A stretch of DNA of 13,994 nucleotides from DATIJJ01 sp039936115 (GTDB taxonomy: Bacteria; Pseudomonadota; Gammaproteobacteria; DSM-16500), in the NCBI GenBank assembly GCA_039936115.1, contig JBDTIZ010000218.1, positions 1-13,994 on the forward strand, written 5' to 3'. Position numbers and translations under genes: made by a program. Under the pieces are notes generated by a model. It was not told the origin of the DNA and made no database searches. It worked only from the letters and a program-made list of their open reading frames with translations. This document shows positions 5,334-12,771 of this stretch, one piece after another; positions within the stretch are counted from its first letter, which is position 1, and the number at the start of each line of letters is the position of its first letter.

Positions 5334-7582
5334 ATTCTACTTCTTAAAGCATCCATAAATGCATCAAGTGAAGAGTCAATTGCATGCGGAAAACGACTAT
5401 CATCTTCATCAATATACCTTAACAAGTTGCTTTTTTTCTTCTCTAAATGCTCCTGACACCAATTCCAGTTTTCTTCTGTAATTGAGTCCGGCCTCCCGAC
5501 AATCAATTGATCTATACTACCCATGACTGCCGTCATACCATATTTTTCAGCAACAAATCTTAATCGCCACAAAATCTCTAAAAAATATACAACACTATAA
5601 CCATTACCGACCCCAATCACCCTACAATGGTTATCTATTATTTTTCTTATCACTTTAGATGCTGATTCAAAAATATCATGCCTATTCCATTCAAACCCCA
5701 CACAAATGAGCGCCACATGCGCTATTGCATTGGTAGCCTGTCTTTCAAAATCAGCATCAATATTTTTCTTGTCCGCAAAGTACGAAGGTATAATCCAAAA
5801 GAATGGAGTAATCATTTTTTTAACTATAATGTCGCGATTATCTTCATCTTGCATGGCTGCATACCAAACGAAAACTTTTAAAGTATCAAACATACACTCC
5901 AAAATATCACGCAACATTCTATTTGAACCAAAGTCGCTATCCTTTGCTAGCTCTCTAAAATGATCAGTAAGAAGCTCTGCCACACCTAGAACATCTCTCA
6001 TATCATTTCGATTTTTAGGATCGTCTCCAGCACCAGCTTGCTTCTCAACATCAGCTTCTGCAATTAGCAGTACCAAACGGCATAAGGACCGCTCTGAAAT
6101 TGTTGCATACCCATTAGTAATTGCAGTTTGAAATACCAGCCCTTGAAAACCTTCTTTTCCTATTTTAAGTACCGAGTACACAATGGTACTGTACATACCT
6201 AATATAATTTTCAAAACATCATTAAATTGCCAGTAAGATTTATTGTATAAATTCATTAAAAATACTGAAATTGATTTGCTTAACTCATTTGTAATCACAG
6301 ATTTTTCTAAAACAATGTAATACAGCATTATACTTTGTAACAATTCCATAATAGGTTGATACGTACTCTCATATCTTGCACTTTCAGGTATATTATTCGC
6401 TAATCTGCAAAGCTTTAAGCCAGCACTATACGGTGCATCGAACATTCTTTTTTGTATGCATGCTAAAACAACATCACGCATGTATGAGAGGAGCGGGCTT
6501 ACCATAAATGAAGTCTCATCATTTAACGATGATATGTATTCAGCAATTACGCAAAACTCTTTAAAAACTGACTCACAAACACTTTCATCAGGCTTTGAAA
6601 CAGCAGCCAATCCCACCTTCTTTAACAAATCATAGGCATGATTAAATAAGCTATCTGCATCGGTTTCTTGTACCAAAAATAGTGTATCGGGTGATCTATT
6701 AAAAAACAGATTATCTTTTCTAATACTTGCATAAAATTCAATTACTTTTGATATCGAACTTAAAGATACCCCGACCAAAATTGAATCATTATTTGCCAAC
6801 GCTTTAAGAGAAAATTCCGCAATCGAGTCTAAATCTAATTTTATTCGACTAATATAATTTGAGGTCTGAGCATAAACAACTTTTTCGATAGATGCCCGAT
6901 CAACTTCGGCAGTTTTTTCATACGGTACAATCAGCCTAAATCGTGCAGCCGTCTTTTCGACAATACGCCTGTATTTATTAATTGACGCAATAATCTCAAT
7001 TTCAAGCTTCTTGATTGCAACATTAGGATCTAATAATCGACAGATATGAATGTAATACCATCTTACAATATCAAGAGAGACCGCTAGAAAAAAAATACTT
7101 AGCGCAGGGGAAATGTGATTTTTATTTGGAAGTAGCAACGTACAAACCAGAAGCAACGATATTAAAATAAATGCCCATGCAACACCCTTGTCTTTAATGT
7201 ATAGCCTAGATATAGAAGCTGACCAATCGGTAACTGCTTTTTGAATTGGGATAACTGACAGAGTGAAAACTAAAGCCAAAACCGTACCAATTATTGCAGC
7301 AATTATACCGGTAATTGAGTCGTTGCATAAAAAACTAGTTGAGATAAATAGAATTACAATACAAAGCAGCAATAGCGAGAATATAGAGATTCTAGCTACA
7401 TCTAAAATTCGAGCTATTGAAAATATAAAAACTAAAGTCTGATTAAATGCCTTTGTTTTTATCAGCTCCATATTCCATAGCAGAATTTTTCGCCTAGACT
7501 CGTGGAGTATTTTTCTACATTTATTTGAAAATAATTTGATCATCATAGATAGCCCATCATGCAATTGTGCAAATGGTAACAT
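5330..7582 (-). CDS. Large membrane protein with DUF2254-like N-terminus
   Basis: A protein of about 750 residues. Counted from the upstream TTG at 7591, four hydrophobic helices lie at about 66-88, 92-115, 136-155 and 160-183. The second helix and what follows (IIGTVLALVFTLSVIPIQKA) resemble the DUF2254 membrane-protein pattern, but the remaining roughly 560 residues are soluble, helical and not recognised. Expected topology is an N-terminal membrane bundle with a large cytoplasmic domain. The start is uncertain: TTG 7591, ATG 7582 and ATG 7546 are all in frame and none has a strong ribosome site; 7582 is a compromise. It lies 21 bp after the small gene at 7613 and could be last in that operon. 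A membrane protein with a large soluble domain in an integrative element fits an abortive-infection effector, but no catalytic motif supports this. Confidence 0.75.
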   Translation of the reverse strand: MLPFAQLHDGLSMMIKLFSNKCRKILHESRRKILLWNMELIKTKAFNQTLVFIFSIARILDVARISIFSLLLLCIVILFISTSFLCNDSITGIIAAIIGTVLALVFTLSVIPIQKAVTDWSASISRLYIKDKGVAWAFILISLLLVCTLLLPNKNHISPALSIFFLAVSLDIVRWYYIHICRLLDPNVAIKKLEIEIIASINKYRRIVEKTAARFRLIVPYEKTAEVDRASIEKVVYAQTSNYISRIKLDLDSIAEFSLKALANNDSILVGVSLSSISKVIEFYASIRKDNLFFNRSPDTLFLVQETDADSLFNHAYDLLKKVGLAAVSKPDESVCESVFKEFCVIAEYISSLNDETSFMVSPLLSYMRDVVLACIQKRMFDAPYSAGLKLCRLANNIPESARYESTYQPIMELLQSIMLYYIVLEKSVITNELSKSISVFLMNLYNKSYWQFNDVLKIILGMYSTIVYSVLKIGKEGFQGLVFQTAITNGYATISERSLCRLVLLIAEADVEKQAGAGDDPKNRNDMRDVLGVAELLTDHFRELAKDSDFGSNRMLRDILECMFDTLKVFVWYAAMQDEDNRDIIVKKMITPFFWIIPSYFADKKNIDADFERQATNAIAHVALICVGFEWNRHDIFESASKVIRKIIDNHCRVIGVGNGYSVVYFLEILWRLRFVAEKYGMTAVMGSIDQLIVGRPDSITEENWNWCQEHLEKKKSNLLRYIDEDDSRFPHAIDSSLDAFMDALRSRI

Positions 7583-7612
7583 CCTAGACAATAAGACACT
7601 AACTCAAATACA

Positions 7613-7813
7613 CTATGCGCTAGCAAAGCCACGCAAATTCAAATAAATCATAAACGGGGAACTACTGGGTTTGGGTTCATGAAAACCTTGCTGATATAGC
7701 GATCTTTTAATAGCCTTTTCTCTACTTTCACCCTTTTCCGGAATTACAACCAAAAATCTATCAATACAATTAATTTTCTCGAGTTTAACTATTCTTGATT
7801 CTATCCGTTTCAT
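7613..7813 (-). CDS. Small unknown protein coupled to DUF5681-like gene
   Basis: A 66-residue protein. The first part (MKRIESRIVKLEKIN) is a probable coiled helix, followed by a beta strand (RFLVVIPEKGESREKAIKRS). It resembles the small genes that often follow DUF5681 genes in phage-like islands, although I cannot name a family. The ATG at 7813 overlaps the upstream stop as ATGA, and GAGGGG lies 8 bases ahead inside the upstream gene, so translation is coupled. Function unknown; it probably works with the upstream product. Confidence 0.65.
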   Translation of the reverse strand: MKRIESRIVKLEKINCIDRFLVVIPEKGESREKAIKRSLYQQGFHEPKPSSSPFMIYLNLRGFASA

Positions 7814-8205
7814 GTTCGACGCCCCTCAAGCAGCTTCAACCGTCTATCCAGCTCATCTGTTTCAATTAGCTTTGCCTGTAGTGATAAGGCATGAAGTAAT
7901 GACCGCCCCTCAACTAGTGATAATCGGCTAGATGTTATCAAGGCAATTACCTTTTCTCCTTGCTCAGATAACGTACCAGTTAACTCGCACTCTGGTATAG
8001 GCTCATCACTGGGTGGGACGGGTAATATTCTAGTGAGCAAGAATGACAACATTTGTGTATTGCCATTTCTAGCCAATTCAATAGCTGTTGCTATTAGTTC
8101 ACTGCTATGTGGCACCACTAAAGCATTAAATAGTTTCTGACGATAACCTGTTCCCTTAGGTCTGCCATGAGGATTACGAACTTCACCACACATGATCTTT
8201 GGCAT
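7810..8205 (-). CDS. DUF5681-like phage/island protein
   Basis: A 131-residue protein. Residues 11-25 (NPHGRPKGTGYRQKL) match the Gly-Arg-Pro-Lys signature of DUF5681 proteins, which occur in prophages and satellites, often near packaging genes; the role is not established. The rest is mainly helical, ending in ETDELDRRLKLLEGRR, a possible coiled coil. The start is well supported by AAGGAGGG seven bases before ATG 8205. It is coupled to the next small gene by an ATGA overlap. It is separated from the winged-helix gene upstream by 237 bp containing inverted repeats, so it may have its own promoter. A small terminase or DNA-binding role is possible, not shown. Confidence 0.75.
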   Translation of the reverse strand: MPKIMCGEVRNPHGRPKGTGYRQKLFNALVVPHSSELIATAIELARNGNTQMLSFLLTRILPVPPSDEPIPECELTGTLSEQGEKVIALITSSRLSLVEGRSLLHALSLQAKLIETDELDRRLKLLEGRRT

Positions 8206-8304
8206 GACTCCCTCCTTTTATTTCCATTTATTTATTGGCGTAATCACAAACACTTGCCCCCACAATTCACATCTATGCTATATGGTAAATATATATAAAG
8301 GAGG

Positions 8305-8437
8305 CCGTATGGCGGTGCAGTAAAAATTTCAAATCCCTTTTATATGAACCGCTACACGGCTTAAAAAATCACCCTCGGCTTTTTTATGCACCATATTACG
8401 GCCTTAATTTGATTTATTTAGACCGTAATTAGGTGCA
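8305..8437. repeat. Four iteron-like repeats in two inverted pairs
   Basis: This lies in the 237-bp gene-free region 8206-8442. The unit TGCACC-N4-5-TACGG occurs as CCGTATGGCGGTGCA (8305-8319), as degenerate GAACCGCTACACGG (8346-8359, opposite orientation), as TGCACCATATTACGG (8387-8401) and as CCGTAATTAGGTGCA (8423-8437). The last two form an inverted repeat matching at 13 of 15 positions. The first two can also pair at 10 of 12 positions, with a G-U accounting for one difference on RNA. The array lies directly after the winged-helix gene stop at 8443. It could be an iteron-type origin, an operator, or an RNA hairpin pair. No T-run follows either hairpin, so intrinsic termination is less likely. 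Confidence 0.55.
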
Positions 8438-8442
8438 GAAAA

Positions 8443-8832
8443 TTAAATAATTCGCAAACTCCGAGGCAGCGTTTTAACCGCACCAAAATCTAACTTTCCA
8501 CCACATTCATCTACTCCTAACCAACTTAGCGCATAAAGCATCGGACGCTTTCTAAATCCAAGGCGTGTGATGCGTATAAAGTCTGTTTTAAGTAGCTCCT
8601 TTTTAGCTTTAGTAAGTTGATCGTTTGATGTCCAGCCGCGTTTTTTCATTATTGAGAAAGCAACACATAGATCGCCATTGTTGCGTCCATTGTATTGATA
8701 GCCAATATCAATTAACAATTTCACAGCGCGCGGTTTCAAAGTTAGATAATCAGGATGGCTCAGCAACGCATGTGGCAATCCTAAAAATCTCCCTGTGCCT
8801 TTGTTTCGTTTTAGCTGTTTGCTTTTGCTCAT
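8443..8832 (-). CDS. Winged-helix protein, possible replication initiator or regulator
   Basis: A 129-residue protein. After a basic start (MSKSKQLKRNKGTGRFLGLP) come LTLKPRAVKLLIDIGYQYNG and RNNGDLCVAFSIMKKRGWTS, then LTKAKKELLKTDFIRITRLG and MLYALSWLGVDECGGK. This is a winged-helix layout (helix, recognition helix, beta wing) seen in a common group of proteobacterial mobile-element proteins. Members resemble plasmid replication initiators and MarR-type regulators, and which applies here is not clear. AGGGTGA lies 7 bases before ATG 8832, and only 6 bases separate it from the AlpA-like gene, so they form one operon. The iteron-like repeats begin right after its stop, which would suit a Rep protein, but that is inference. 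Confidence 0.7.
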   Translation of the reverse strand: MSKSKQLKRNKGTGRFLGLPHALLSHPDYLTLKPRAVKLLIDIGYQYNGRNNGDLCVAFSIMKKRGWTSNDQLTKAKKELLKTDFIRITRLGFRKRPMLYALSWLGVDECGGKLDFGAVKTLPRSLRII

Positions 8833-8838
8833 AGCACG

Positions 8839-9138
8839 TCACCCTGACTTATATTGGCAAGTTGCTGTAACTATTTGCTGCTTCTCTAACCATGCAAGCA
8901 CATCACGTTTACGATAAAGACATTTATGGGCAAATTTCAGATAAGGAATACCACCACCCTTCCAGCGCATGTTTTCACACCAGCTTGTTGAGTGGCTTGT
9001 AATGACAGCAACAGTTTTTTGATCAAATAATGCGTCTAAAGGAGCATCCCAAAAATGCTGTGAAAACGCAGCTTTTTCAGATGAAGTAAGTGCTTTCTTT
9101 TTAGATGTTGAAATTCTGGCAACGGCGGAATTATCCAT
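8839..9138 (-). CDS. AlpA/excisionase-like DNA-binding protein of element 2
   Basis: A 99-residue protein. The N-terminus is polar (residues 1-33). The C-terminal half (DALFDQKTVAVITSHSTSWC, then GGGIPYLKFAHKCLYRKRDV and LAWLEKQQ) fits the MerR-like fold of AlpA and excisionase proteins, with the recognition helix around STSWCENMRW and the wing around PYLKFAHKCLYRKRDV. Expected role: regulator of integrase or replication genes, or directionality factor. GGAG lies 9 bases before the ATG. It is the first gene downstream of the structured repeats at 9174-9421, so that region is either its leader or its regulatory DNA, and the winged-helix gene follows 6 bases after its stop. A transcription factor for the repeats is one possible use. 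Confidence 0.75.
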   Translation of the reverse strand: MDNSAVARISTSKKKALTSSEKAAFSQHFWDAPLDALFDQKTVAVITSHSTSWCENMRWKGGGIPYLKFAHKCLYRKRDVLAWLEKQQIVTATCQYKSG

Positions 9139-9173
9139 GTCCGGTGACTCCGATTTAAGTTAAACAGCAACAA

Positions 9174-9421
9174 GTTTGAGAAAACTCAAACAAATCCTAT
9201 TTACGACTTATTCACCGGTGTCGAATTCCGTGACAGGGCTTCACCAATTGCGGATTTTAACGCGGACCCATTCAGCGCTACGATTTTTTGCTGGAATCGT
9301 ATTAACCATGACAAGGCTTCTTTCGATCAGCGCGGACCTATTCAGCGCCTAAGTTTTTAACCGACAAACTTAGCTAAACGTGACAGGGCTTCCAGAAGGA
9401 TTACCGCGGACCCATTCAGCG
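9174..9421. repeat. Tandem structured repeats: conserved boxes separated by variable-sequence hairpins
   Basis: The gene-free stretch 9139-9498 holds three units. Box A is CGTGACAGGGCTTC (9229-9242 and 9379-9392; two changes at 9307-9320). Box B is CGCGGACCCATTCAGCG (9261-9277 and 9405-9421; one change at 9331-9347). A degenerate box B is at 9201-9217. Between units lie hairpins of different sequence: TACGATT/AATCGTA (9279-9285/9295-9301) and CTAAGTTT/AAACTTAG (9349-9356/9366-9373). Both start 1 base after box B, have 9-base loops, and end 5 bases before the next box A. A further perfect hairpin, GTTTGAG-AAAA-CTCAAAC, is at 9174-9191. Box B can fold on itself, and its flanking pair changes from G-C (copy 2) to C-G (copy 3). 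The single changes in copy 2 of boxes A and B also compensate each other. This could be a structured RNA, an origin or an operator array. Confidence 0.7.
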
Positions 9422-9463
9422 GTTTAATAACAATATCAAATAAGATACTGCTATTATCACCAC

Positions 9464-9492
9464 ATGTTACAAACAGTTATTTTTATTTGCAA
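9464..9492 (-). promoter_or_regulatory. Predicted promoter reading into the structured repeats
   Basis: On the minus strand TTGCAA (9492-9487) and TAACAT (9469-9464) are 17 bases apart, just after the cyclase-like stop codon at 9499. A transcript from here would carry all repeats as a leader of roughly 320 bases before the AlpA-like ATG at 9138. A plus-strand candidate (TTGAGA 9176-9181, TATTTA 9198-9203, 16-base spacer) also exists, so the transcribed strand is open. Confidence 0.4.
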
Positions 9493-9498
9493 GTCGTT

Positions 9499-10362
9499 TT
9501 AATCAATATGCTGGCCTTCTTTTTCTTTCACAACCGGAAAGACATCATTTATAAATTTTGCGGTATTATTGATTTTCTCAATCTCCCTTGGACCAGCTTC
9601 TTTACCATGCTGCTCAAATGATTCTTTAATTACTGTATAAATATCTAATATCTTTCGTTCAGGAATAAACTGTTCTGTCTGCCCCGCGAAAATAAGCGCG
9701 TACATTTCACGATATCCGTTAGGCTCAATTTGCTTTTTGAATGGAACAGAATACTTAATGATTCTCTTTGAATTTTCTAATTCTTGCAAAGAAAGTGATA
9801 ATTCCACACACCTATCAATAACCGTCTCATGTAATGCGCAGCCAACCCACTCTTGCTGCCCCTCTAACTTTCGTGCAAGAGCTTGAGCTTTAGAGGCCAA
9901 AATAAAATGTTGAACAATCGAACTTGAATGAACAGGCCCACCTGAAAAGCTAAACTCTCCATGCGCGATAGCTCCACGTGCAGGAAATCCTATAGAAAGC
10001 TGTGTTCGCATAAAAAGTGCCACGGCATAAAGAAGATCTTTCAAATCTTCCTCTTTATCATCTGGTGTCCAAAAAACAATTGAGTCAAACATAATGAGTG
10101 AATTAATTTTTGCTCTATCCAAATCAGGAACCGCCACCTGTACACCATCTTCTTTTACATGCAATTTGTACGGCTTGGCTTTATGCTCATCTTGTATACC
10201 TTCATTCACCCTTGCTACGCTCGTATACGCTATTGCTATCTGGGCTTGTAATGAAAAAAAATTAATCCATTTAATTACCTCGCTTTGTGGATTTTTTTCA
10301 TTAAAATTTCCAAACCCCAATACATCTAAATACGCTACGAAATGTTTTTTTTCTTGAATCAT
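9499..10362 (-). CDS. Class III nucleotidyl-cyclase-like protein
   Basis: A 287-residue soluble protein. The motifs fit the cyclase catalytic fold: FVAYLDVLGFGNF (Asp13, first metal ligand position), LIMFDSIVFWTP (Asp93, second), FPARGAIAHGEF (residues 127-137, like the R-x-G-x-x-x-G strand), and ASKAQALARKLE (157-168). Full activity is uncertain because the usual GDG motif is replaced by FDS. Proteins with this YLDxLGF/FDSI pattern occur beside bacterial immunity genes; uridylate or cytidylate cyclases of Pycsar share the fold, so a signalling role in defence is possible. No recognised cyclic-nucleotide effector is adjacent. AAAGGG lies 5-6 bases before ATG 10362. It follows the PDDEXK gene by 86 bp and precedes the structured repeats. 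The fold call is moderate; the defence role is inference. Confidence 0.65.
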   Translation of the reverse strand: MIQEKKHFVAYLDVLGFGNFNEKNPQSEVIKWINFFSLQAQIAIAYTSVARVNEGIQDEHKAKPYKLHVKEDGVQVAVPDLDRAKINSLIMFDSIVFWTPDDKEEDLKDLLYAVALFMRTQLSIGFPARGAIAHGEFSFSGGPVHSSSIVQHFILASKAQALARKLEGQQEWVGCALHETVIDRCVELSLSLQELENSKRIIKYSVPFKKQIEPNGYREMYALIFAGQTEQFIPERKILDIYTVIKESFEQHGKEAGPREIEKINNTAKFINDVFPVVKEKEGQHID

Positions 10363-10419
10363 ATTTACCCTTTAAAAATAATCACTTTCTTCATTGGAAA
10401 ATCTGTTAATTATCAAGTC

Positions 10420-10438
10420 ACGCAGCAGCTTGCTGCGT
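10420..10438. repeat. Perfect hairpin between PDDEXK and cyclase-like genes
   Basis: ACGCAGCA and TGCTGCGT (8 bp, 3-base loop) lie 10 bases after the PDDEXK stop on the minus strand. GC-rich and stable, it has no T-run on either side, so it is a weak terminator candidate and could instead protect or attenuate the upstream message. Confidence 0.5.
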
Positions 10439-10448
10439 AATTATAACT

Positions 10449-11537
10449 CTATGATTTATTGTTACTTTCTACATCATTAACCTGATTGAGTCCTATCTCA
10501 ATTTCCTCAATTGTTGGCAGACTCGATTTAAACTCCTTTGGAAGCGCTCTCGATAATGTATATTCTGAAACACCAATCGGCGCGCTAATTTGTCTTAATG
10601 CATATTCTGCAACAATCTTGCTCCGTGACTCACATAGCAATATACCAATGGTCGGATTATCTTGCGGATGGCACAGCTGTTCATTTACTGCTGTTAAATA
10701 AAAACTTAGCTGGCCTAAATCTGCGGGTTTGAATTTTTTCGCTTTAAGCTCAATAACTACATAGCATCGTAATTTCAAGTGATAAAATAAAACATCTATG
10801 AAATATTCTTCACCATCCACAACGAGTGGTACTTGAGTGCCTACAAATGCAAAACCTGCGCCAAGTTCCAATAAAAAATTGCGAATATGGTTAACTAACC
10901 CATTCTCAATGTCACGCTCATGCGCTTCTTTTGATATCGTGAGAAAATCAAAATTATAAGGGTTCTTCAACATATCATGAGCTAAATCCGATTGAGGGGA
11001 AGGTAGTAATTTCTGATAATTAGATACTTTTACCCCGTCAATAGCTTGCCGCTCATAAAGATCACTTTTAATGTGTGTATTTAATGTCGGGCGTGACCAA
11101 CCATTCGTTATGGCTTCTTTGGCATACCATTCCCGTTGAGATGCGTCATTTTTAAATTTATCTAGTAACAGCTGAATATGCGACCAAGGCAATTGCGCAG
11201 CAGGCTGCTGCGTAAATTGCTGTTGCTCAGGATATACAGTAGCCAGTAGACGCATATATTCTAAGCTTCTCTTGGAGAGGCCAGACATCTCTGGGTTTGC
11301 CGTCTGCAAATCATGTGAAAGCTGGTCTAAGAACTTCGTACCCCAATGTTTTTTAGACGCTTGCATATCTAAAATATCCTTACCTAAACCCCAGTAAAAC
11401 CCAAGGACTTCGGTATTTACTGCGCTAGCTGCACGAAGCTGTGCTGTTTTCAAACGACTTTTAATGCTACTAACAAAGGCAAGATACTCGTTATCAAGGT
11501 GCAAAGTATCTTTATTTTCCTTAAGCTGCTTACTCAT
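10449..11537 (-). CDS. DUF1016 (YhcG-type) PDDEXK nuclease-domain protein
   Basis: A 362-residue protein of normal family length. The N-terminal DUF1016 helical domain covers about 15-165 (VLGFYWGLGKDI, LSKRSLEYMRLL, AAQLPWSHIQLLLDK, REWYAKEAITNGWS). The C-terminal PDDEXK domain covers about 195-340, with catalytic-type residues Asp248 (YFIDVLFYH), Glu263 and Lys265 (VIELKAKKF), and GQLSFYLTAVN after. Members are predicted nucleases of mobile elements and defence islands, often near restriction systems; the substrate is not known here. ATG 11537 overlaps the integrase stop by 8 bases (ATGAGTAA) and uses AAGGAG inside the integrase end, so it is probably co-translated with the integrase. Domain assignment is firm; function as defence or recombination helper is inferred. 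Confidence 0.92.
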   Translation of the reverse strand: MSKQLKENKDTLHLDNEYLAFVSSIKSRLKTAQLRAASAVNTEVLGFYWGLGKDILDMQASKKHWGTKFLDQLSHDLQTANPEMSGLSKRSLEYMRLLATVYPEQQQFTQQPAAQLPWSHIQLLLDKFKNDASQREWYAKEAITNGWSRPTLNTHIKSDLYERQAIDGVKVSNYQKLLPSPQSDLAHDMLKNPYNFDFLTISKEAHERDIENGLVNHIRNFLLELGAGFAFVGTQVPLVVDGEEYFIDVLFYHLKLRCYVVIELKAKKFKPADLGQLSFYLTAVNEQLCHPQDNPTIGILLCESRSKIVAEYALRQISAPIGVSEYTLSRALPKEFKSSLPTIEEIEIGLNQVNDVESNNKS

Positions 11538-12762
11538 TGATAACTCCTTTTTTAAATTGCTGGATCGTCATGATATCGGCGGAATTAATCACCCCCATGC
11601 ACTTCAACAAATAATCAGTAATTTGTTGCATAGGTTTACGCAACCGTTCTACATCCGTAATGATGTAGCCAGAAGTGATATCTTGATTCATCTTGTGGTT
11701 AGCTAATCGTTTAACAGCATAAGCAGAAATATCAAGACTCTCAGCAATAGTAATAAATGTACGGCGTAAATCATGAATAATAAAATGAATCCCAGACGTT
11801 TTAATTACTTTTTCCATTTGTTTGCGCGGCTCAACAATATAACCGCCAGCGCCACTGCCAGGAAAAATATATTCGCCAGAAACACTTTCCTTACGCTTAA
11901 TAAATAACTCCAATAAAAAATCTGAAATTGGCAACGTATGTATTTCATGATTTTTAGTATCAATAATTGTTAATGTTCTCGCCTTCAAATCAACTTGATT
12001 CCACTTGAGCTGAGCAGCTTCCTGTCTGCGCAGGCCTGTAAAGATAAGCACAAGCAAATAATCGCGCAGGATCTCGTTTTCTAGCTTCTGCACCCCCTCA
12101 TGCCAAAGTGACAGCTCATGAGGCTTAATGAAGCTTTGGCGGCGCTCTACGCGGTACCACGCACGTGACTGAGACAAGCGCCTTACAGGATTGTCAGTAA
12201 TTAATGCTCTACCGTGCGAGTCTTCATATTGGCCAATGGCAAAATTAAACAGGGCACGCAGCACACGCATGCTTAAATTCGCCCTTGCCTGACTTCTTTC
12301 ACCAATTTTACTATGACGCTTTGCAACTAAATCCTTGGTAATATCCAGCAAAGGTTTATTTAACCAGTTAACAAATGATTCCTGCATAACGCGCTTATAA
12401 TCCGAAACGGTAACAGGCTTTAAACCCTTTCGTACTTTCAGATATTCATCAAACACTTCTTTCAGCGTAACCGATTTAGCTCTCGCTTGTTTACGCTCAG
12501 CAACAGGGTCGCCTCCAGAAGCAATTTTTCCCAAGATTTTCTTAGCCTCTGTTCGCGCTTGCTCAGGAGTTAGTGCGCCATAACGACCCAATGTCATTCG
12601 CCGCACCTTATTACCTATTACTGTTTCAACAACAAAGCTCTTAACGCCGGTTGCGGTAACTCGCAAAGCAAAACCCTTTAACTCGCCGTCTCTGTAAAAG
12701 ACCTGATCTTTATCTGTAGGCGTAACTGCCTTTTTATCAATAAACGCTTTGGTGAGACGCAT
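11530..12762 (-). CDS. Tyrosine recombinase (P4-type integrase) of element 2
   Basis: A 410-residue integrase. The N-terminal DUF4102-type arm-binding domain (about 1-90) includes MTLGRYGALTPEQARTEAKK. The core-binding domain follows (about 98-190). The catalytic set is complete: Arg245 (TGLRRQEAAQLKW), Lys270 (DTKN), His330 and Arg333 (HDLRRTF), His356 (ANHK) and Tyr366 (SGYIITD). The start at 12762 has a strong GGAGGGG. It is only distantly like integrase 1 but has the same orientation, distance to the tRNA fragment and 8-bp overlap with a cargo gene. It should insert the element at the tRNA-Ile2 3' end. Its leader contains an array of TAGAAG motifs overlapping a TATAAT box, so self-regulation by the integrase is likely. 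Confidence 0.95.
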   Translation of the reverse strand: MRLTKAFIDKKAVTPTDKDQVFYRDGELKGFALRVTATGVKSFVVETVIGNKVRRMTLGRYGALTPEQARTEAKKILGKIASGGDPVAERKQARAKSVTLKEVFDEYLKVRKGLKPVTVSDYKRVMQESFVNWLNKPLLDITKDLVAKRHSKIGERSQARANLSMRVLRALFNFAIGQYEDSHGRALITDNPVRRLSQSRAWYRVERRQSFIKPHELSLWHEGVQKLENEILRDYLLVLIFTGLRRQEAAQLKWNQVDLKARTLTIIDTKNHEIHTLPISDFLLELFIKRKESVSGEYIFPGSGAGGYIVEPRKQMEKVIKTSGIHFIIHDLRRTFITIAESLDISAYAVKRLANHKMNQDITSGYIITDVERLRKPMQQITDYLLKCMGVINSADIMTIQQFKKGVINE

Positions 12763-12771
12763 TACCCCTCC

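Noticed and set aside
5678..5963. Two overlapping plus-strand frames
   Set aside because: Antisense to the large membrane protein, no ribosome site and no recognisable motif.
8311..8325. Plus-strand mini-gene (ATGGCGGTGCAGTAA after AAGGAGG)
   Set aside because: Only four codons, and the bases are explained by the iteron-like repeat; the GGAGG is notable but not enough to call a peptide.
8387..8437. Intrinsic terminator
   Set aside because: The stem is good, but no T-run follows on either strand and the loop is 21 bases; repeat units suggest a binding site instead.
9174..9421. CRISPR array
   Set aside because: Only three copies of two separate boxes, gaps of 10-18 bases inside units, hairpins between units in place of spacers, and no cas genes.
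9174..9421. Type III toxin-antitoxin RNA repeats (ToxIN-like)
   Set aside because: Those have shorter uniform repeats directly before a ToxN-type toxin; the flanking genes here are a cyclase-like and an AlpA-like protein, neither with a ToxN pattern.
11195..11215. Palindrome inside the DUF1016 gene resembling the hairpin at 10420-10440 (18 of 21 bases)
   Set aside because: It encodes the QQPAAQLPW stretch, which is normal for the family, so it is not an inserted repeat; similarity to the extragenic hairpin may be chance.
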